Part shown: one piece after another, positions 43,874-53,251 of the stretch
How the letters are laid out: every line of letters starts with the position of its first letter
How positions within the stretch are numbered: the stretch's first letter is position 1
NCBI RefSeq assembly: GCF_900143055.1
Contig: NZ_FRCW01000006.1
Span: forward strand, 1 to 64,000
From: Fibrobacter sp. UWR3
GTDB lineage: Bacteria; Fibrobacterota; Fibrobacteria; Fibrobacterales; Fibrobacteraceae
Length of the DNA stretch: 64,000 nt
Direction of reading: 5' to 3'
Program-made: the position numbers and the translations under genes
Notes under the pieces: generated by a model
The model's input: the letters and a program-made list of their open reading frames with translations, nothing else
What the model was told of the DNA's origin: nothing
Databases searched by the model: none

Positions 43874-45670
43874 ATGAGTGAATATTTGCATAAATCCAGC
43901 ATCGGCCCCGTAGAGCCGAAGGACTTCGTCAAGGACTATGGCGAGGCCGGTTTTGTGCTGGAAAACGGAAAGACGCTCCCCGCGCTCAACATCCGTTACG
44001 AGACATACGGCAAGCTGAACGCCGCCGCCGACAACGCGGTTTGGGTCTGCTCGCCCTTGACCGCCGACGCACACGCCGCCGGCTGGTACACCGAAAGCGA
44101 CAAGAAGCCCGGCTGGTGGGACGAACTCATCGGCCCCGGCAAGGCAATCGACACGGACCGCTTCTTTGTGGTCTGCAGCAACATTTTGGGCGGGTGCAAG
44201 GGCACTACGGGCCCCGCAAGCGTGAACCCGCGCACGGGCAAGCCCTACGGCAGCACATTCCCCACCATTACCATCGGCGACATGGTGCACGCCCAGAAGG
44301 AACTCGCCGACGGGCTTGGCATCAAGGAATTCTACTGCGTCATGGGCGGCTCGATGGGCGGCTTCCAGGCGATGAAGTGGGCCATCTACTACCCCGAGCA
44401 GGTCAAACGAATCGTGATTATCGCAAGTTCGCCGCGCTTCTCGAGCCAGGCACTCGGTTTCGAAGTCGTGGCCCGCGACGTGATTACGCAGGACCCGAAC
44501 TACAACAACGGCGATTTCTACGGTGAAGGTGTCGCAAAACCCGACGTGGGCCTCGCGAACGCACGCAAGCTCGCGCATATCACCTACCTCAGCGCCATCG
44601 GCATGGAACAGAAGTTCAAGCGTGCGCAGGCGCAGGAGAACAAGAGCCACGCCGTCACGTACTCCACGCCGTTCGACCTAAACCTGCCTATCGAAAGCTA
44701 CCTGCGCTACCAGGGCAAAAAGTTCGTGGACCGCTTTGACGCGAACAGCTACCTGCACATCGCGCACGCGACCGACGCTTTTGACCTCGAAACCGAATAC
44801 GGCAGCATCGAGAACGCCTTCAAGGACATCAAGGCCGAAGTGCTGAACGTGAACCTTTCCACCGACTGGCTGTTCCCGCCGCACGAGAGCCGCCGCATCA
44901 CGAGCGCACTCCTGAACGTGGGCAAGAAGGTGACAAGCCTCGAACTCGACACGCAGTTCGGGCACGACGGATTCCTTATCGAAGTGGGCGAACTCGGCAA
45001 GGCCGTAGGCCGCTTCCTCGATTCAAAGATTATCCCGCAGCAAGGCACGCAGGCCGTTCCCGTTTTCCACGAAGAGAGCGACTTCAAGCTGCTCGGCAAG
45101 CTCGTGAAGGAAGACAGCCACGTGCTCGACCTCGGTTGCGGCAGTGGCGACCTGCTCGACTTCCTCATCCAGAAGAAGAACGTCACGGGATTCGGCATCG
45201 AGAAGAACATCACGGGAATCCTCGACTGCCTCGAGAAGGACGTGCAGGTCATCCAGCGCGACCTCGACGACAAGGGAATCTCGGACCTGAAGGACGGAAG
45301 CTTCGACTACGCGATTATCAACCGCACCATCCAGGAAATCCGCGACCCGGTGGCACTCCTAAACGAACTGTTGCGCGTCGCAAAAAAGGCCATCGTCACG
45401 TTCCCGAATTTCGGGCACTGGACCACCCGCGGAAGCCTCATGCTCCACGGTCGCATGCCCAAGTCCAAGGAACTGCCGTACGAATGGTACGACACGCCGA
45501 ACATCCGCCTTTTGACGGTAAAGGACTTCTACACGCTCTGCAAGAAGGAAGGGTTCAAGATAGAGAACATCAACTTCCAGAGCGACCATACGCTGAGTAA
45601 GGTCCTTTCCGCATTCGGACTCAAGAACTTTGGCGCAGAACACGTGATTGCCACTATTTCGAAGGTTTAG
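43874..45670 (+). CDS. metXW: MetX-MetW fusion: homoserine O-acetyltransferase plus MetW methyltransferase-like domain
   Basis: 598 residues. Residues 1-385 are homoserine O-acetyltransferase: nucleophile in GGSMGGFQAMKWA, Asp in STDWLFPP and His in FGHDGFL form the alpha/beta-hydrolase triad; LGGCKGTTGPASVNP is the conserved family block. After a short linker (PQQGTQAVPVFH), residues 400-598 are MetW-like with the SAM motif VLDLGCGSGDLL and LLRVAKKAIVTFPNFGHW. metX and metW are normally separate neighbours. ATG at 43874 (or 43868) is only 7 nt from TATATT, suggesting a leaderless transcript. Confidence 0.93.
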   Translation: MSEYLHKSSIGPVEPKDFVKDYGEAGFVLENGKTLPALNIRYETYGKLNAAADNAVWVCSPLTADAHAAGWYTESDKKPGWWDELIGPGKAIDTDRFFVVCSNILGGCKGTTGPASVNPRTGKPYGSTFPTITIGDMVHAQKELADGLGIKEFYCVMGGSMGGFQAMKWAIYYPEQVKRIVIIASSPRFSSQALGFEVVARDVITQDPNYNNGDFYGEGVAKPDVGLANARKLAHITYLSAIGMEQKFKRAQAQENKSHAVTYSTPFDLNLPIESYLRYQGKKFVDRFDANSYLHIAHATDAFDLETEYGSIENAFKDIKAEVLNVNLSTDWLFPPHESRRITSALLNVGKKVTSLELDTQFGHDGFLIEVGELGKAVGRFLDSKIIPQQGTQAVPVFHEESDFKLLGKLVKEDSHVLDLGCGSGDLLDFLIQKKNVTGFGIEKNITGILDCLEKDVQVIQRDLDDKGISDLKDGSFDYAIINRTIQEIRDPVALLNELLRVAKKAIVTFPNFGHWTTRGSLMLHGRMPKSKELPYEWYDTPNIRLLTVKDFYTLCKKEGFKIENINFQSDHTLSKVLSAFGLKNFGAEHVIATISKV

Positions 45671-45672
45671 AC

Positions 45673-46554
45673 ATGTCGATTATTTCCATGACAGGGTTCG
45701 GCAAGAGCGAATCCACACTGAACGGAACCACCTGCGTTATCGAAGTGCGCAGCGTGAACAGCCGTTTCCTCGAAATTTCAAGCAAGATTCCTAAAAACTT
45801 CGCCTACCTCGAAAACGACCTCAAGGCCCAAATCAAGGACAAGCTGGCCCGCGGCTCGGTGAACCTCTCCATCACACTCGGCGAAGGCGCTGTCGGGAAT
45901 ATTCCCGTATGCTACAACGAAACGGCGGTAAGCAAGTTCGTGGAAATCACCAAGGCCATGCAGGCAAAGCACGGCATCGCAGGCGAAATCACGCTCGACC
46001 ACATTCTCGCCATCCCCGAAGTACTGCAATTTACCGATGCCGGCGCCGATAACGAGGCCTGGGAAAACCACCTGAAGAAAGAACTTTCGAAGGCGCTGGA
46101 CGGCGTTATCGCCATGCGCGAAAAGGAAGGCGCGAATCTCGCGGCCGACCTCACAAAGCGCGTTGCCCACCTAGAAGACGTGCTCGCGAAAATCGAGGTG
46201 CTGGACCCGCAGCGCATCGACACATGGAAGGTCAAGTTCAAGGAACGCATCGACAGCCTGATGAAGGATAGCGAAATCGACGACGTGCGCCTGTTGCAGG
46301 AAGCCTGCATCATGGCAGACAAGCTCGACATCCACGAAGAAATCACGCGGTTCCACAGCCACAACAAGCTGTTCCTGGATGCCCTCAAGAAAGGCGGCGC
46401 GCAGGGCAAGAACCTCGGGTTTATCCTTCAGGAAATGGGCCGCGAGGCGAATACCCTCGGGACAAAATGCCAGAGCGCAGAGATTGCGGCGCTTGCCATC
46501 GAACTCAAGAACGAAATCGAGTGCATTAGGGAGCAGAGCCTCAATATTGCATAG
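45673..46554 (+). CDS. YicC family protein
   Basis: 293 residues. MTGFGKSESTLNG, VEVRSVNSRFLEISSKIP and the C-terminal LIPSKIGREANTLGTKCQ-like segment (here FILQEMGREANTLGTKCQSA) define the YicC/YloC family, endoribonuclease-like proteins implicated in RNA turnover. Starts 3 nt after the metXW stop, so probably one transcript ending at the terminator 46659-46687. Confidence 0.95.
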   Translation: MSIISMTGFGKSESTLNGTTCVIEVRSVNSRFLEISSKIPKNFAYLENDLKAQIKDKLARGSVNLSITLGEGAVGNIPVCYNETAVSKFVEITKAMQAKHGIAGEITLDHILAIPEVLQFTDAGADNEAWENHLKKELSKALDGVIAMREKEGANLAADLTKRVAHLEDVLAKIEVLDPQRIDTWKVKFKERIDSLMKDSEIDDVRLLQEACIMADKLDIHEEITRFHSHNKLFLDALKKGGAQGKNLGFILQEMGREANTLGTKCQSAEIAALAIELKNEIECIREQSLNIA

Positions 46555-46658
46555 AAGATGCCCGCCTTTTCGTCCACAGAGTGGATAACTCAACTAAGGC
46601 AATAAATTGCCAAGTTTCGTATAGCGGGCATGACATTATGCGGGCATGACATTACGCA

Positions 46659-46687
46659 GGCGCGCTTCGTTAGCGCGCTTTATTTTT
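46659..46687 (+). terminator. Intrinsic terminator of the yicC transcript
   Basis: GCGCGC-TTCGTTA-GCGCGC followed by TTTATTTTTT. Preceded by a GGCAA-TAAA-TTGCC hairpin (46597-46611) and two GCGGGCATGACATTA direct repeats (46624-46654). Confidence 0.8.
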
Positions 46688-47537
46688 TGGAAGTCTTCTT
46701 CTTGTCCTTCATCTCGACGCGGCGGCTACCCGCACGCAGGCGTTCCCACGGTGCAAAGGATGACACCGGAACGAGGAACACGAAGAACCACACGACAAAC
46801 AGCAGGTACCTGAGAATGCCGTAAATGACGTTCGCCTTCCCGAGCATATCGATGGTTATCGCCGCCTCGAGAAGCAATGCCCCCACAATCACGGGCACAA
46901 ACAACTGCTTTGCAGCCTCCACAATGGCACCGTTCTGCGGAGCGCCCGCCCCGAGATGCTTACCCGCTACAACGGCAAACGCCATCGCACTTGCAAAACC
47001 GAATGCCGACTGCACGCCCCATACCAGGTTCATGGGCTCTTCCGCTGGCCACGGGATGGCGGTCAGTATCGCGCACAGGAAAAGCCACGCCAGCGCAAAC
47101 GGGAATAGCACGCAAGCTACGGACAACTTTGCAAACAGGAGCAACAGGAGCGAAACAAGTGCGAGAATTCCATACATCGGGAGGGCAAGATCCTCGCTAC
47201 CGCCCATCACCATGAGCGCACCGCCCAGGAGTGCGGCAGAAACAACCGAAGCGATACCGGCACGGGCCCCGCCAAAAACGATAAACATAACTAAGCCCGC
47301 AAGTGCTGCAACTGCTAGGTACTGCGAAGACGCCCAAAAACCTTGGACATTATCAATACCGGCAAGCCACATGCCAAGCCCCTCGGAAGCGGCTATCGGG
47401 AGTCCGACAAGGAAATCCCACGACTTTGCAAGTACAGTTACCGTCACAATGACCATGACCACTACCGCAATAAGGCGGACGCGGAGCATCAGTTCCAAAA
47501 AGTTCTGTACCTTGCCCGGTTTTTCACGCAAATCCAT
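46680..47537 (-). CDS. Hypothetical multi-pass membrane protein
   Basis: 285 residues with about eight predicted transmembrane helices, a short cytoplasmic N-terminus and a Lys-rich C-terminus (KDKKKTSKK). No family recognised. Located 3 nt beyond the porU-like gene's stop on the same strand, it is likely the last gene of that operon. Confidence 0.75.
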   Translation of the reverse strand: MDLREKPGKVQNFLELMLRVRLIAVVVMVIVTVTVLAKSWDFLVGLPIAASEGLGMWLAGIDNVQGFWASSQYLAVAALAGLVMFIVFGGARAGIASVVSAALLGGALMVMGGSEDLALPMYGILALVSLLLLLFAKLSVACVLFPFALAWLFLCAILTAIPWPAEEPMNLVWGVQSAFGFASAMAFAVVAGKHLGAGAPQNGAIVEAAKQLFVPVIVGALLLEAAITIDMLGKANVIYGILRYLLFVVWFFVFLVPVSSFAPWERLRAGSRRVEMKDKKKTSKK

Positions 47538-47540
47538 CAA

Positions 47541-50500
47541 TTACCTCGATATTAATAGTTTCTGTTTCTTGGTCCACGTCTTGGACTTCAAATCTGCAGT
47601 CGCCGAGACCTCGTTACGCACAACATAATGATAAAGCCCGTTGGCGAGAAGTCTTCCGTGATTATCGCGGCCGTCCCAGTGCGTCACGCCCGAAACGGCA
47701 TCCTTGATGACCTTCACCAAACGGCCATGCTGATTGTAGATAAAGATATTTACCGTAGATTCACGCCCCACCGCAAGATTCTTGAAGTAGAACGTGGTTC
47801 CCTTCTTGCCCACCGGATTCGGAACGTTGAACACGTCGGCAAGGCCGGACTTGAGATCTTCTGTAATTTCCAGGTTCAGCGTCTTCACGGCAGTATTGCC
47901 CAGCACGTCGAGGGCACGGACCCTGAAGGTGTATTTCCCCTCCGGGTACGATTCCGCAGTGAACGACTTGTGAACTACCGCCCGCTTCGAGGACTGCTCC
48001 AGATACGGGTACGGATGGTAGGGATATTCGATTCCCTCGACCTCGAGCGATATACCCTCATCTGCATATTCGCGGAAATCAAGCGCCGTAGAATCTTCGA
48101 TAATCACTTGCAAACATGCGGGAGACTGCAGGCGCACCGTCTGCCCGTCGGCATACGAGTTTTCCGAACCCTTCGCAAAGCAGTTCTGGATAGAAATTGT
48201 CGGAGGGACGGTATCCTGTATGGAATCCGCATACGCAGAGAAACCGGAGATGGTAATGCCGCCCGCCCTGTAACGCCCGATAGCACGTTCGTCGCTGGAA
48301 TACGCCCATGCAGTGAGCTCCACCGCCGTATCACCAAACGAAATCTTGCGCGGGGTTATGAATTCCGTCTCGTAGCGGCCTCCCGTTACCGGCACCTTCT
48401 CGGAATACACCAGCGTGCCATCGTACACCACCTCGAGAGAATCCTCCGGATGCTCGGGGTCACCCAGGAACAGGTTCTTGTTCCGGCGGCTTTCTCGCAT
48501 GGAAAGTTCTATCACGCCATTATCCATTCCCGAAACGGAACCGGAAAGTTTTACCTTGTCAAGCGCCTTGAGCGTATCGATTTTCTGGTCGAGCGTTACC
48601 TTGAACCCGTTACTCAGTATTTTTATCACGGGCTCGCCGATAAGCACATAGTGCTCGTTATTATAACGTTGTCTGTACAGGCTTGCATTGTTCAATGAGG
48701 TCAACTGTTCCGCATTCGTATTTTTAGCCCGCATAAAGGCCTCGCCTATCGTAATGCCGTCGTTACGGAGCAGGTTGAACACGAAGTTCTTACCGAACTT
48801 TTCATTGTTTGTCGCAAACGTCTCACGAGCAGCGCCCACCGAGGCAATGGAGCCCGCCGATTTCGCAACAACGAATTCCTCGGAAAGCGAGCGCTTGATA
48901 CCCTCGTCGAAACGACCCACGATGCAGGAGAACGAATTGAGAATCGTGTAGCGGCCCGTATTCGAAATTCTGGAGAGGTAGCTGGGCTTGAGCAGGCCTT
49001 CTGCCGCCCAGTCCGTCTTGGAACCGTGCCCGAAATACGTCGTCATCAGGGCGCCCTGGTTCAGCACGTTCAGCAAATCTTCGGTGGCGGCCTTCTTCTG
49101 GCCCGCGGCATCTTCCTTGTAGTCAAGCAGGTAAACCTTCTTTTGGCTCCAGTGGTAGTTGAGTTTTTTCGCGAGCGAATCGATGGAACGGGAAAGCCCT
49201 TCCTGCAACGTGGTGTGCCCGGTCCTGTCGACCCCCGTACCGTTCTTCGCGTCGTCCGCCGTCAGCAGCAATGTATTGCGCCATTCGGAATGGTCGAACC
49301 GGCCCACCATATCGTAGTCCTTCGCCTTCTCGAGATACGCGGAAAATTCAACGGGAGTACTTATCGGGAGTCGCCCGACAGCCAAGTCCAGGTCGTAGAA
49401 ACCGGTACGCACCATCTCGCCCGAATCGAGCACGGCAAAGAAATCCTCCGTGACGTTATCTTCCATCTCGAAAGGCGGCATGTAGTTCTTGCCCAGCTTT
49501 TCCTTGATTCCGCGATAGTCGAAATGTCCCGTACCGACAAGCAGCACAAACCGGAGATCGGGGCACACGGAATGCGCGTAGGAGATGTAGTTCCTTAGGG
49601 CAACCGGCGATGCAGAACCGCCCGTATAGTGGCGATAAATATCCTCGACATTCACTACAGTCGTCGCATACGAGGCTATAGCCTTCCCTTCCGAACGGAA
49701 TCGGCCCAAGGCAACAGCGCCTTCGATAAACTCAGGTGCAGAAATTATGAGGTATTCCGTCTTCGAGTTGATTTTCGCGACATCGAAAAGAAGGTCATTC
49801 GATTCTTCGGTCAGGCCCTCCACGCGAACAGCGGTCCTGTACGTGCCGTTTCTGTAGGCAAGGTACCTCACGTCTTCGGACGCACTCACGCTATCGAGCG
49901 CATAGCCACCCTCGCTCGCAAGCACGCCCACAGGTTGCATGTTGCGGAACTTGAGCAGGCTCACTCCACTTGGAACCGGGAGGCGAACCAGGCCAGATAC
50001 GCGGCCCGGCAGGAACCATTCCGCACTGTCGACCACCGGGTTCCACTGGTAAGCAATCGTATAGCCGTCAAAGCGGTCGTACTGCCTCGAGTTCGGGAGC
50101 ATCGTCAGCTGGAACCTGTTGCCAGAATCCTCTAGCGGGACACCCGCCACCTGCATGGTCCCGTAGGCGACAAGCTTCATATCCGCATCGGAATAGGTTT
50201 TCCCGTTGACGGAGAAATTGTAGCGGATTTCCTTCATGCGTTCCAGCATGCTCGATGTCGAAAGCATCACGCTCGGAATCTGGTCCTTTTCGCGCTCCAC
50301 GAACGAATCCCAGATGGAGCGGTGCGGGAAATACGATACCTGCAAAAGAGTTTTCCCGCCTTCAATGCGGCCCGGAAGGCTAGAAAGATGCGCCATCCCG
50401 ATATCGGACTTGACTGCAGTATCGAGGCGGCAGTTCCAGTGCCAGAACCATTCCTTGCCCGAAGATTCTTCCCACTCGATTCCCTTGCCGTAATACGTGT

Positions 50501-51623
50501 CGCGAAGCCGCACATCCTTTTCAGCACGCACGTAGCGCATCAACGGAACATCCTTCGCAGAGCCCCTGTACGCGGGGAGAGTCTTCGAGAGGCGCAGCGC
50601 ATCGCCCGAGCCATTCCACCCCAGCTGGAAATACTGGTAGAACGAATACGGCGAAACGGAATGGTAGTAGACGCTATCTTCAAGTTTCCATATCGACGTG
50701 CCATAACCGACAAACACGATTGTATCGCCATCATCGAACGTTCCGTTGGCGGGCCCCGAACCGCGCTTGGAGTGGTCACGGATTTCTATGGGAATTTCAA
50801 AGAGATGCGCGGGAGCGACATCGCGAGAACCGGGAACCACTGCAGGCAGGGTATCGGCAGATGCACCATACAGCCTGAGCTTTTCGACAGGAATGCCGTT
50901 CAGGCTATCCTGCATCGTGTACGGGAGGGCGTTGTGGATTGTCCTGTAATCCACCGCATAGAGGCCGTCTTCGCTGTGGGTTGCCACATCCTTGTCGCCC
51001 ACAAGGAAGCGCGCAAGGAAATGCACGTCGGAAGGACCGACCGAAGCAGTACGCCGGAGCGACTTGCGGAACACATTCTGCGACACGCCAAAGCGAGCGG
51101 CACCATTCGTGTTTACGACCCGCGAGAGGGCGCGCTTTCCGGGATTTACGCCCGAACCAACCATGGAGAAATCCACCTCCAGGCGGAAATCCTTGCGCAG
51201 CCTTACCGAATTGCCGAAGCGCTCGTACAGGGGCACGCGCACGTCCACCATCCAGAGGCCGTCCTTCAAGAACGGGGCAGATGCCCTTACCGGCGAAAAC
51301 TTGAGGGTTGCTCCCTCGCAGTAAGATGCCCCCAACGGGATGGTCTTCTTGACGGAAACGGACACCCGGGGCCTTGCACCCGCGGGGATAGCCACGCGGT
51401 ACGTGCGGTAAGGCACATCACTTGAATCGCCAAGCGTCGCATTTTCCGGGACAAAACGGCTTCCCGGAACCGCCTCGCCCAGTTCGTCGATACACCCGTA
51501 AACCGAGGCATCGAGCACCTCGTCGTCTGCAACAAAGCGCGAGCGGGAATCCTCCACCACGTTCATGGCGAAAGAGGCTACAGCCAGGAGCAAAACCGCT
51601 ATTATGGACGACTTAAACTTCAC
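47541..51623 (-). CDS. PorU-like C25 peptidase family protein with C-terminal sorting-like domain
   Basis: 1360 residues. A signal peptide is followed by a beta-rich N-terminal half, then a gingipain-like C25 domain (about 600-1000): YLIISAPEFI, a catalytic His in TYFGHGSKTDW (about 864) and a catalytic Cys in NSFSCIVGRFD (about 899). The end (about 1266-1360) reads FNVPNPVGKKGTTFYFKN...YNQHGRLVK...WDGRDNHGRLLANGLYHY, the FlgD-like fold of type IX sorting domains. PorU is the cell-surface sortase of the type IX secretion system, so a related system is inferred here. No porV is adjacent. Confidence 0.85.
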   Translation of the reverse strand: MKFKSSIIAVLLLAVASFAMNVVEDSRSRFVADDEVLDASVYGCIDELGEAVPGSRFVPENATLGDSSDVPYRTYRVAIPAGARPRVSVSVKKTIPLGASYCEGATLKFSPVRASAPFLKDGLWMVDVRVPLYERFGNSVRLRKDFRLEVDFSMVGSGVNPGKRALSRVVNTNGAARFGVSQNVFRKSLRRTASVGPSDVHFLARFLVGDKDVATHSEDGLYAVDYRTIHNALPYTMQDSLNGIPVEKLRLYGASADTLPAVVPGSRDVAPAHLFEIPIEIRDHSKRGSGPANGTFDDGDTIVFVGYGTSIWKLEDSVYYHSVSPYSFYQYFQLGWNGSGDALRLSKTLPAYRGSAKDVPLMRYVRAEKDVRLRDTYYGKGIEWEESSGKEWFWHWNCRLDTAVKSDIGMAHLSSLPGRIEGGKTLLQVSYFPHRSIWDSFVEREKDQIPSVMLSTSSMLERMKEIRYNFSVNGKTYSDADMKLVAYGTMQVAGVPLEDSGNRFQLTMLPNSRQYDRFDGYTIAYQWNPVVDSAEWFLPGRVSGLVRLPVPSGVSLLKFRNMQPVGVLASEGGYALDSVSASEDVRYLAYRNGTYRTAVRVEGLTEESNDLLFDVAKINSKTEYLIISAPEFIEGAVALGRFRSEGKAIASYATTVVNVEDIYRHYTGGSASPVALRNYISYAHSVCPDLRFVLLVGTGHFDYRGIKEKLGKNYMPPFEMEDNVTEDFFAVLDSGEMVRTGFYDLDLAVGRLPISTPVEFSAYLEKAKDYDMVGRFDHSEWRNTLLLTADDAKNGTGVDRTGHTTLQEGLSRSIDSLAKKLNYHWSQKKVYLLDYKEDAAGQKKAATEDLLNVLNQGALMTTYFGHGSKTDWAAEGLLKPSYLSRISNTGRYTILNSFSCIVGRFDEGIKRSLSEEFVVAKSAGSIASVGAARETFATNNEKFGKNFVFNLLRNDGITIGEAFMRAKNTNAEQLTSLNNASLYRQRYNNEHYVLIGEPVIKILSNGFKVTLDQKIDTLKALDKVKLSGSVSGMDNGVIELSMRESRRNKNLFLGDPEHPEDSLEVVYDGTLVYSEKVPVTGGRYETEFITPRKISFGDTAVELTAWAYSSDERAIGRYRAGGITISGFSAYADSIQDTVPPTISIQNCFAKGSENSYADGQTVRLQSPACLQVIIEDSTALDFREYADEGISLEVEGIEYPYHPYPYLEQSSKRAVVHKSFTAESYPEGKYTFRVRALDVLGNTAVKTLNLEITEDLKSGLADVFNVPNPVGKKGTTFYFKNLAVGRESTVNIFIYNQHGRLVKVIKDAVSGVTHWDGRDNHGRLLANGLYHYVVRNEVSATADLKSKTWTKKQKLLISR

Positions 51624-51655
51624 TTTCTAAAAATACAAAATAGGCACATGAAAGA

Positions 51656-52495
51656 TTACGGGTTCGTGATGACCATTTCGTAAAATCCGTTGCCGTTGGT
51701 CTTGAATTCTACCCACTGGCCGCCCACCGCCTTCGTCCGAAATATGGTATAGGACTGCGGGGGCACGCCCTTCTTGAAAATCGCCGTAAGTTCGGCATCC
51801 GAAATCATGGCCTTCGCGTTGAACGCGGGCATGTACCAGTGCCACGCCTGCCAGTTGAACAGCGCGCGGGTGGACTGCACGAAGGCACGGAGCATCAGGG
51901 CGTACTCGTACTCGAAAAACGCACGGTAGTTGTTTATCTCGTTTTTCTTCTCGACGGTCGTCTTCTTCTCAAAATCGCTGTCAAAGCGAAGCGGGGTCGC
52001 ATCGGGCTTGGAATAGCTGAAGCGGATGTACTTGTCGTTCGCCGAGACCTTCAGACTCGGCCTGTCCAGATGCACGAACTCGGATGCGCTCACCTGCCGG
52101 TAGTCGCGGAACACCACTTCGGGATTCAGCACGCGGTTCATCTCGAGCGGCACGGGCTTGGCATCGAGGGCTTTAAGCTCGTAGAACACCAGCACCTCGC
52201 CCGCCCCCTTCGGGAGCAGCGCGCACAGGAGCGGCAACTTACGTTCCGAAAGCACCCACACCATCTTGGGCTTGTTGCTTGACTTGAGCAAAGGGTCCAG
52301 CACGCCCATCACGGAGGGGTCGCGGATACCGTTCACGTCCCATTCCATCCAGGTTCCGGGGCCACCCACGGAATCGAGAACCGCAAAGAGGCGGTTCCCG
52401 CTGAATTCCGCCTTCGAATCGACCGCGCCCACCAGTTTTGCCGGAGCGGCGTGTACGCAAATGGCGGCTAGCAATAAGAGAAAAACGACACGCAT
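51656..52495 (-). CDS. Hypothetical exported protein
   Basis: 279 residues with a signal peptide (MRVVFLLLLAAICVHAA). No recognised domain; mixed beta/alpha with YRAFFEYEYALMLRAFVQS suggesting a long helix near residue 200. It lies between the lipoprotein gene (0 nt gap) and the porU-like gene (32 nt), so is probably part of the same operon and perhaps the same surface pathway, which is inference. Confidence 0.75.
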   Translation of the reverse strand: MRVVFLLLLAAICVHAAPAKLVGAVDSKAEFSGNRLFAVLDSVGGPGTWMEWDVNGIRDPSVMGVLDPLLKSSNKPKMVWVLSERKLPLLCALLPKGAGEVLVFYELKALDAKPVPLEMNRVLNPEVVFRDYRQVSASEFVHLDRPSLKVSANDKYIRFSYSKPDATPLRFDSDFEKKTTVEKKNEINNYRAFFEYEYALMLRAFVQSTRALFNWQAWHWYMPAFNAKAMISDAELTAIFKKGVPPQSYTIFRTKAVGGQWVEFKTNGNGFYEMVITNP

Positions 52496-53233
52496 CTAGA
52501 ATCCGATAGGCTCAAGTAGGCTCTCGTCGAGGCGGGAATACGTCATGCGGTATTCCTTCTCTATCCAATAGAGCGCGAGTTTCCTTGCCGTCCAGTTCTT
52601 CTTGACTGCGATGGATTCAATGCCCTTCGTGATAAGCGGAATCGTTTCGGGCAAGTTGAGTTTCCATTCCTTGTCGTCCCATTCGAAAATCATGATGGGC
52701 ACTTCGGGGCTCTTGGCAAGACCGATGCTCCCGCGATCGTTCTTCACCTTCATGGGGCCAAGCGGCAAGTTGGTGAGCCTGTCGAACATCCCGCTCTTGC
52801 TGAGCATCATGAACAGCATGCGGTCCTCGTCGGTGGCCCACAGGTGCTCACGCTCGTAAAGGCGGTAGAGGATAATGGAATAGGCCTCGTAGAACTGGCA
52901 CGTGTCAATCGCCTCTGCATTGTAGGTACGAGCATGGTTCTCGAGCGTATCGAGCCAGTATTCCGAAGTATCGGTCAGGAAGGCGTAAAGGGTATCTGCG
53001 GGGGCACCCTCGCGCACGGCTGCGATAAAGTTGTTGAACATGATTTCGAGCAGGGCCTGCTTATCCTGCTGCTGGCCCTCGTACAGGGCATCCTTCACCT
53101 GGGCAGAAACCTCGTTCGAGCCCGAGGCCGCATCCTTGGCTCCGGAATTTTCGGACGTGCCCGCACAGGCGACAAAACCAAGCGCAAGCAGAGCCACAAG
53201 CGCCACAACTATTTTATTTTTCAGGTCATGCAT
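52496..53233 (-). CDS. Hypothetical lipoprotein, first gene of the porU-like operon
   Basis: 245 residues. Lipobox in ALGFVAC, short Ser/Gly/Asn linker, then a helix-rich soluble domain (LYAFLTDTSEYWLDTLENHART). No family recognised. Ends directly at the start of the exported protein at 52495. ATG at 53233 follows GAGGT by about 10 nt on the minus strand; the 5' end lies next to, or slightly overlaps, the divergent RF-like gene. Confidence 0.78.
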   Translation of the reverse strand: MHDLKNKIVVALVALLALGFVACAGTSENSGAKDAASGSNEVSAQVKDALYEGQQQDKQALLEIMFNNFIAAVREGAPADTLYAFLTDTSEYWLDTLENHARTYNAEAIDTCQFYEAYSIILYRLYEREHLWATDEDRMLFMMLSKSGMFDRLTNLPLGPMKVKNDRGSIGLAKSPEVPIMIFEWDDKEWKLNLPETIPLITKGIESIAVKKNWTARKLALYWIEKEYRMTYSRLDESLLEPIGF

Positions 53234-53251
53234 CGCGATACCTACCTCAGA

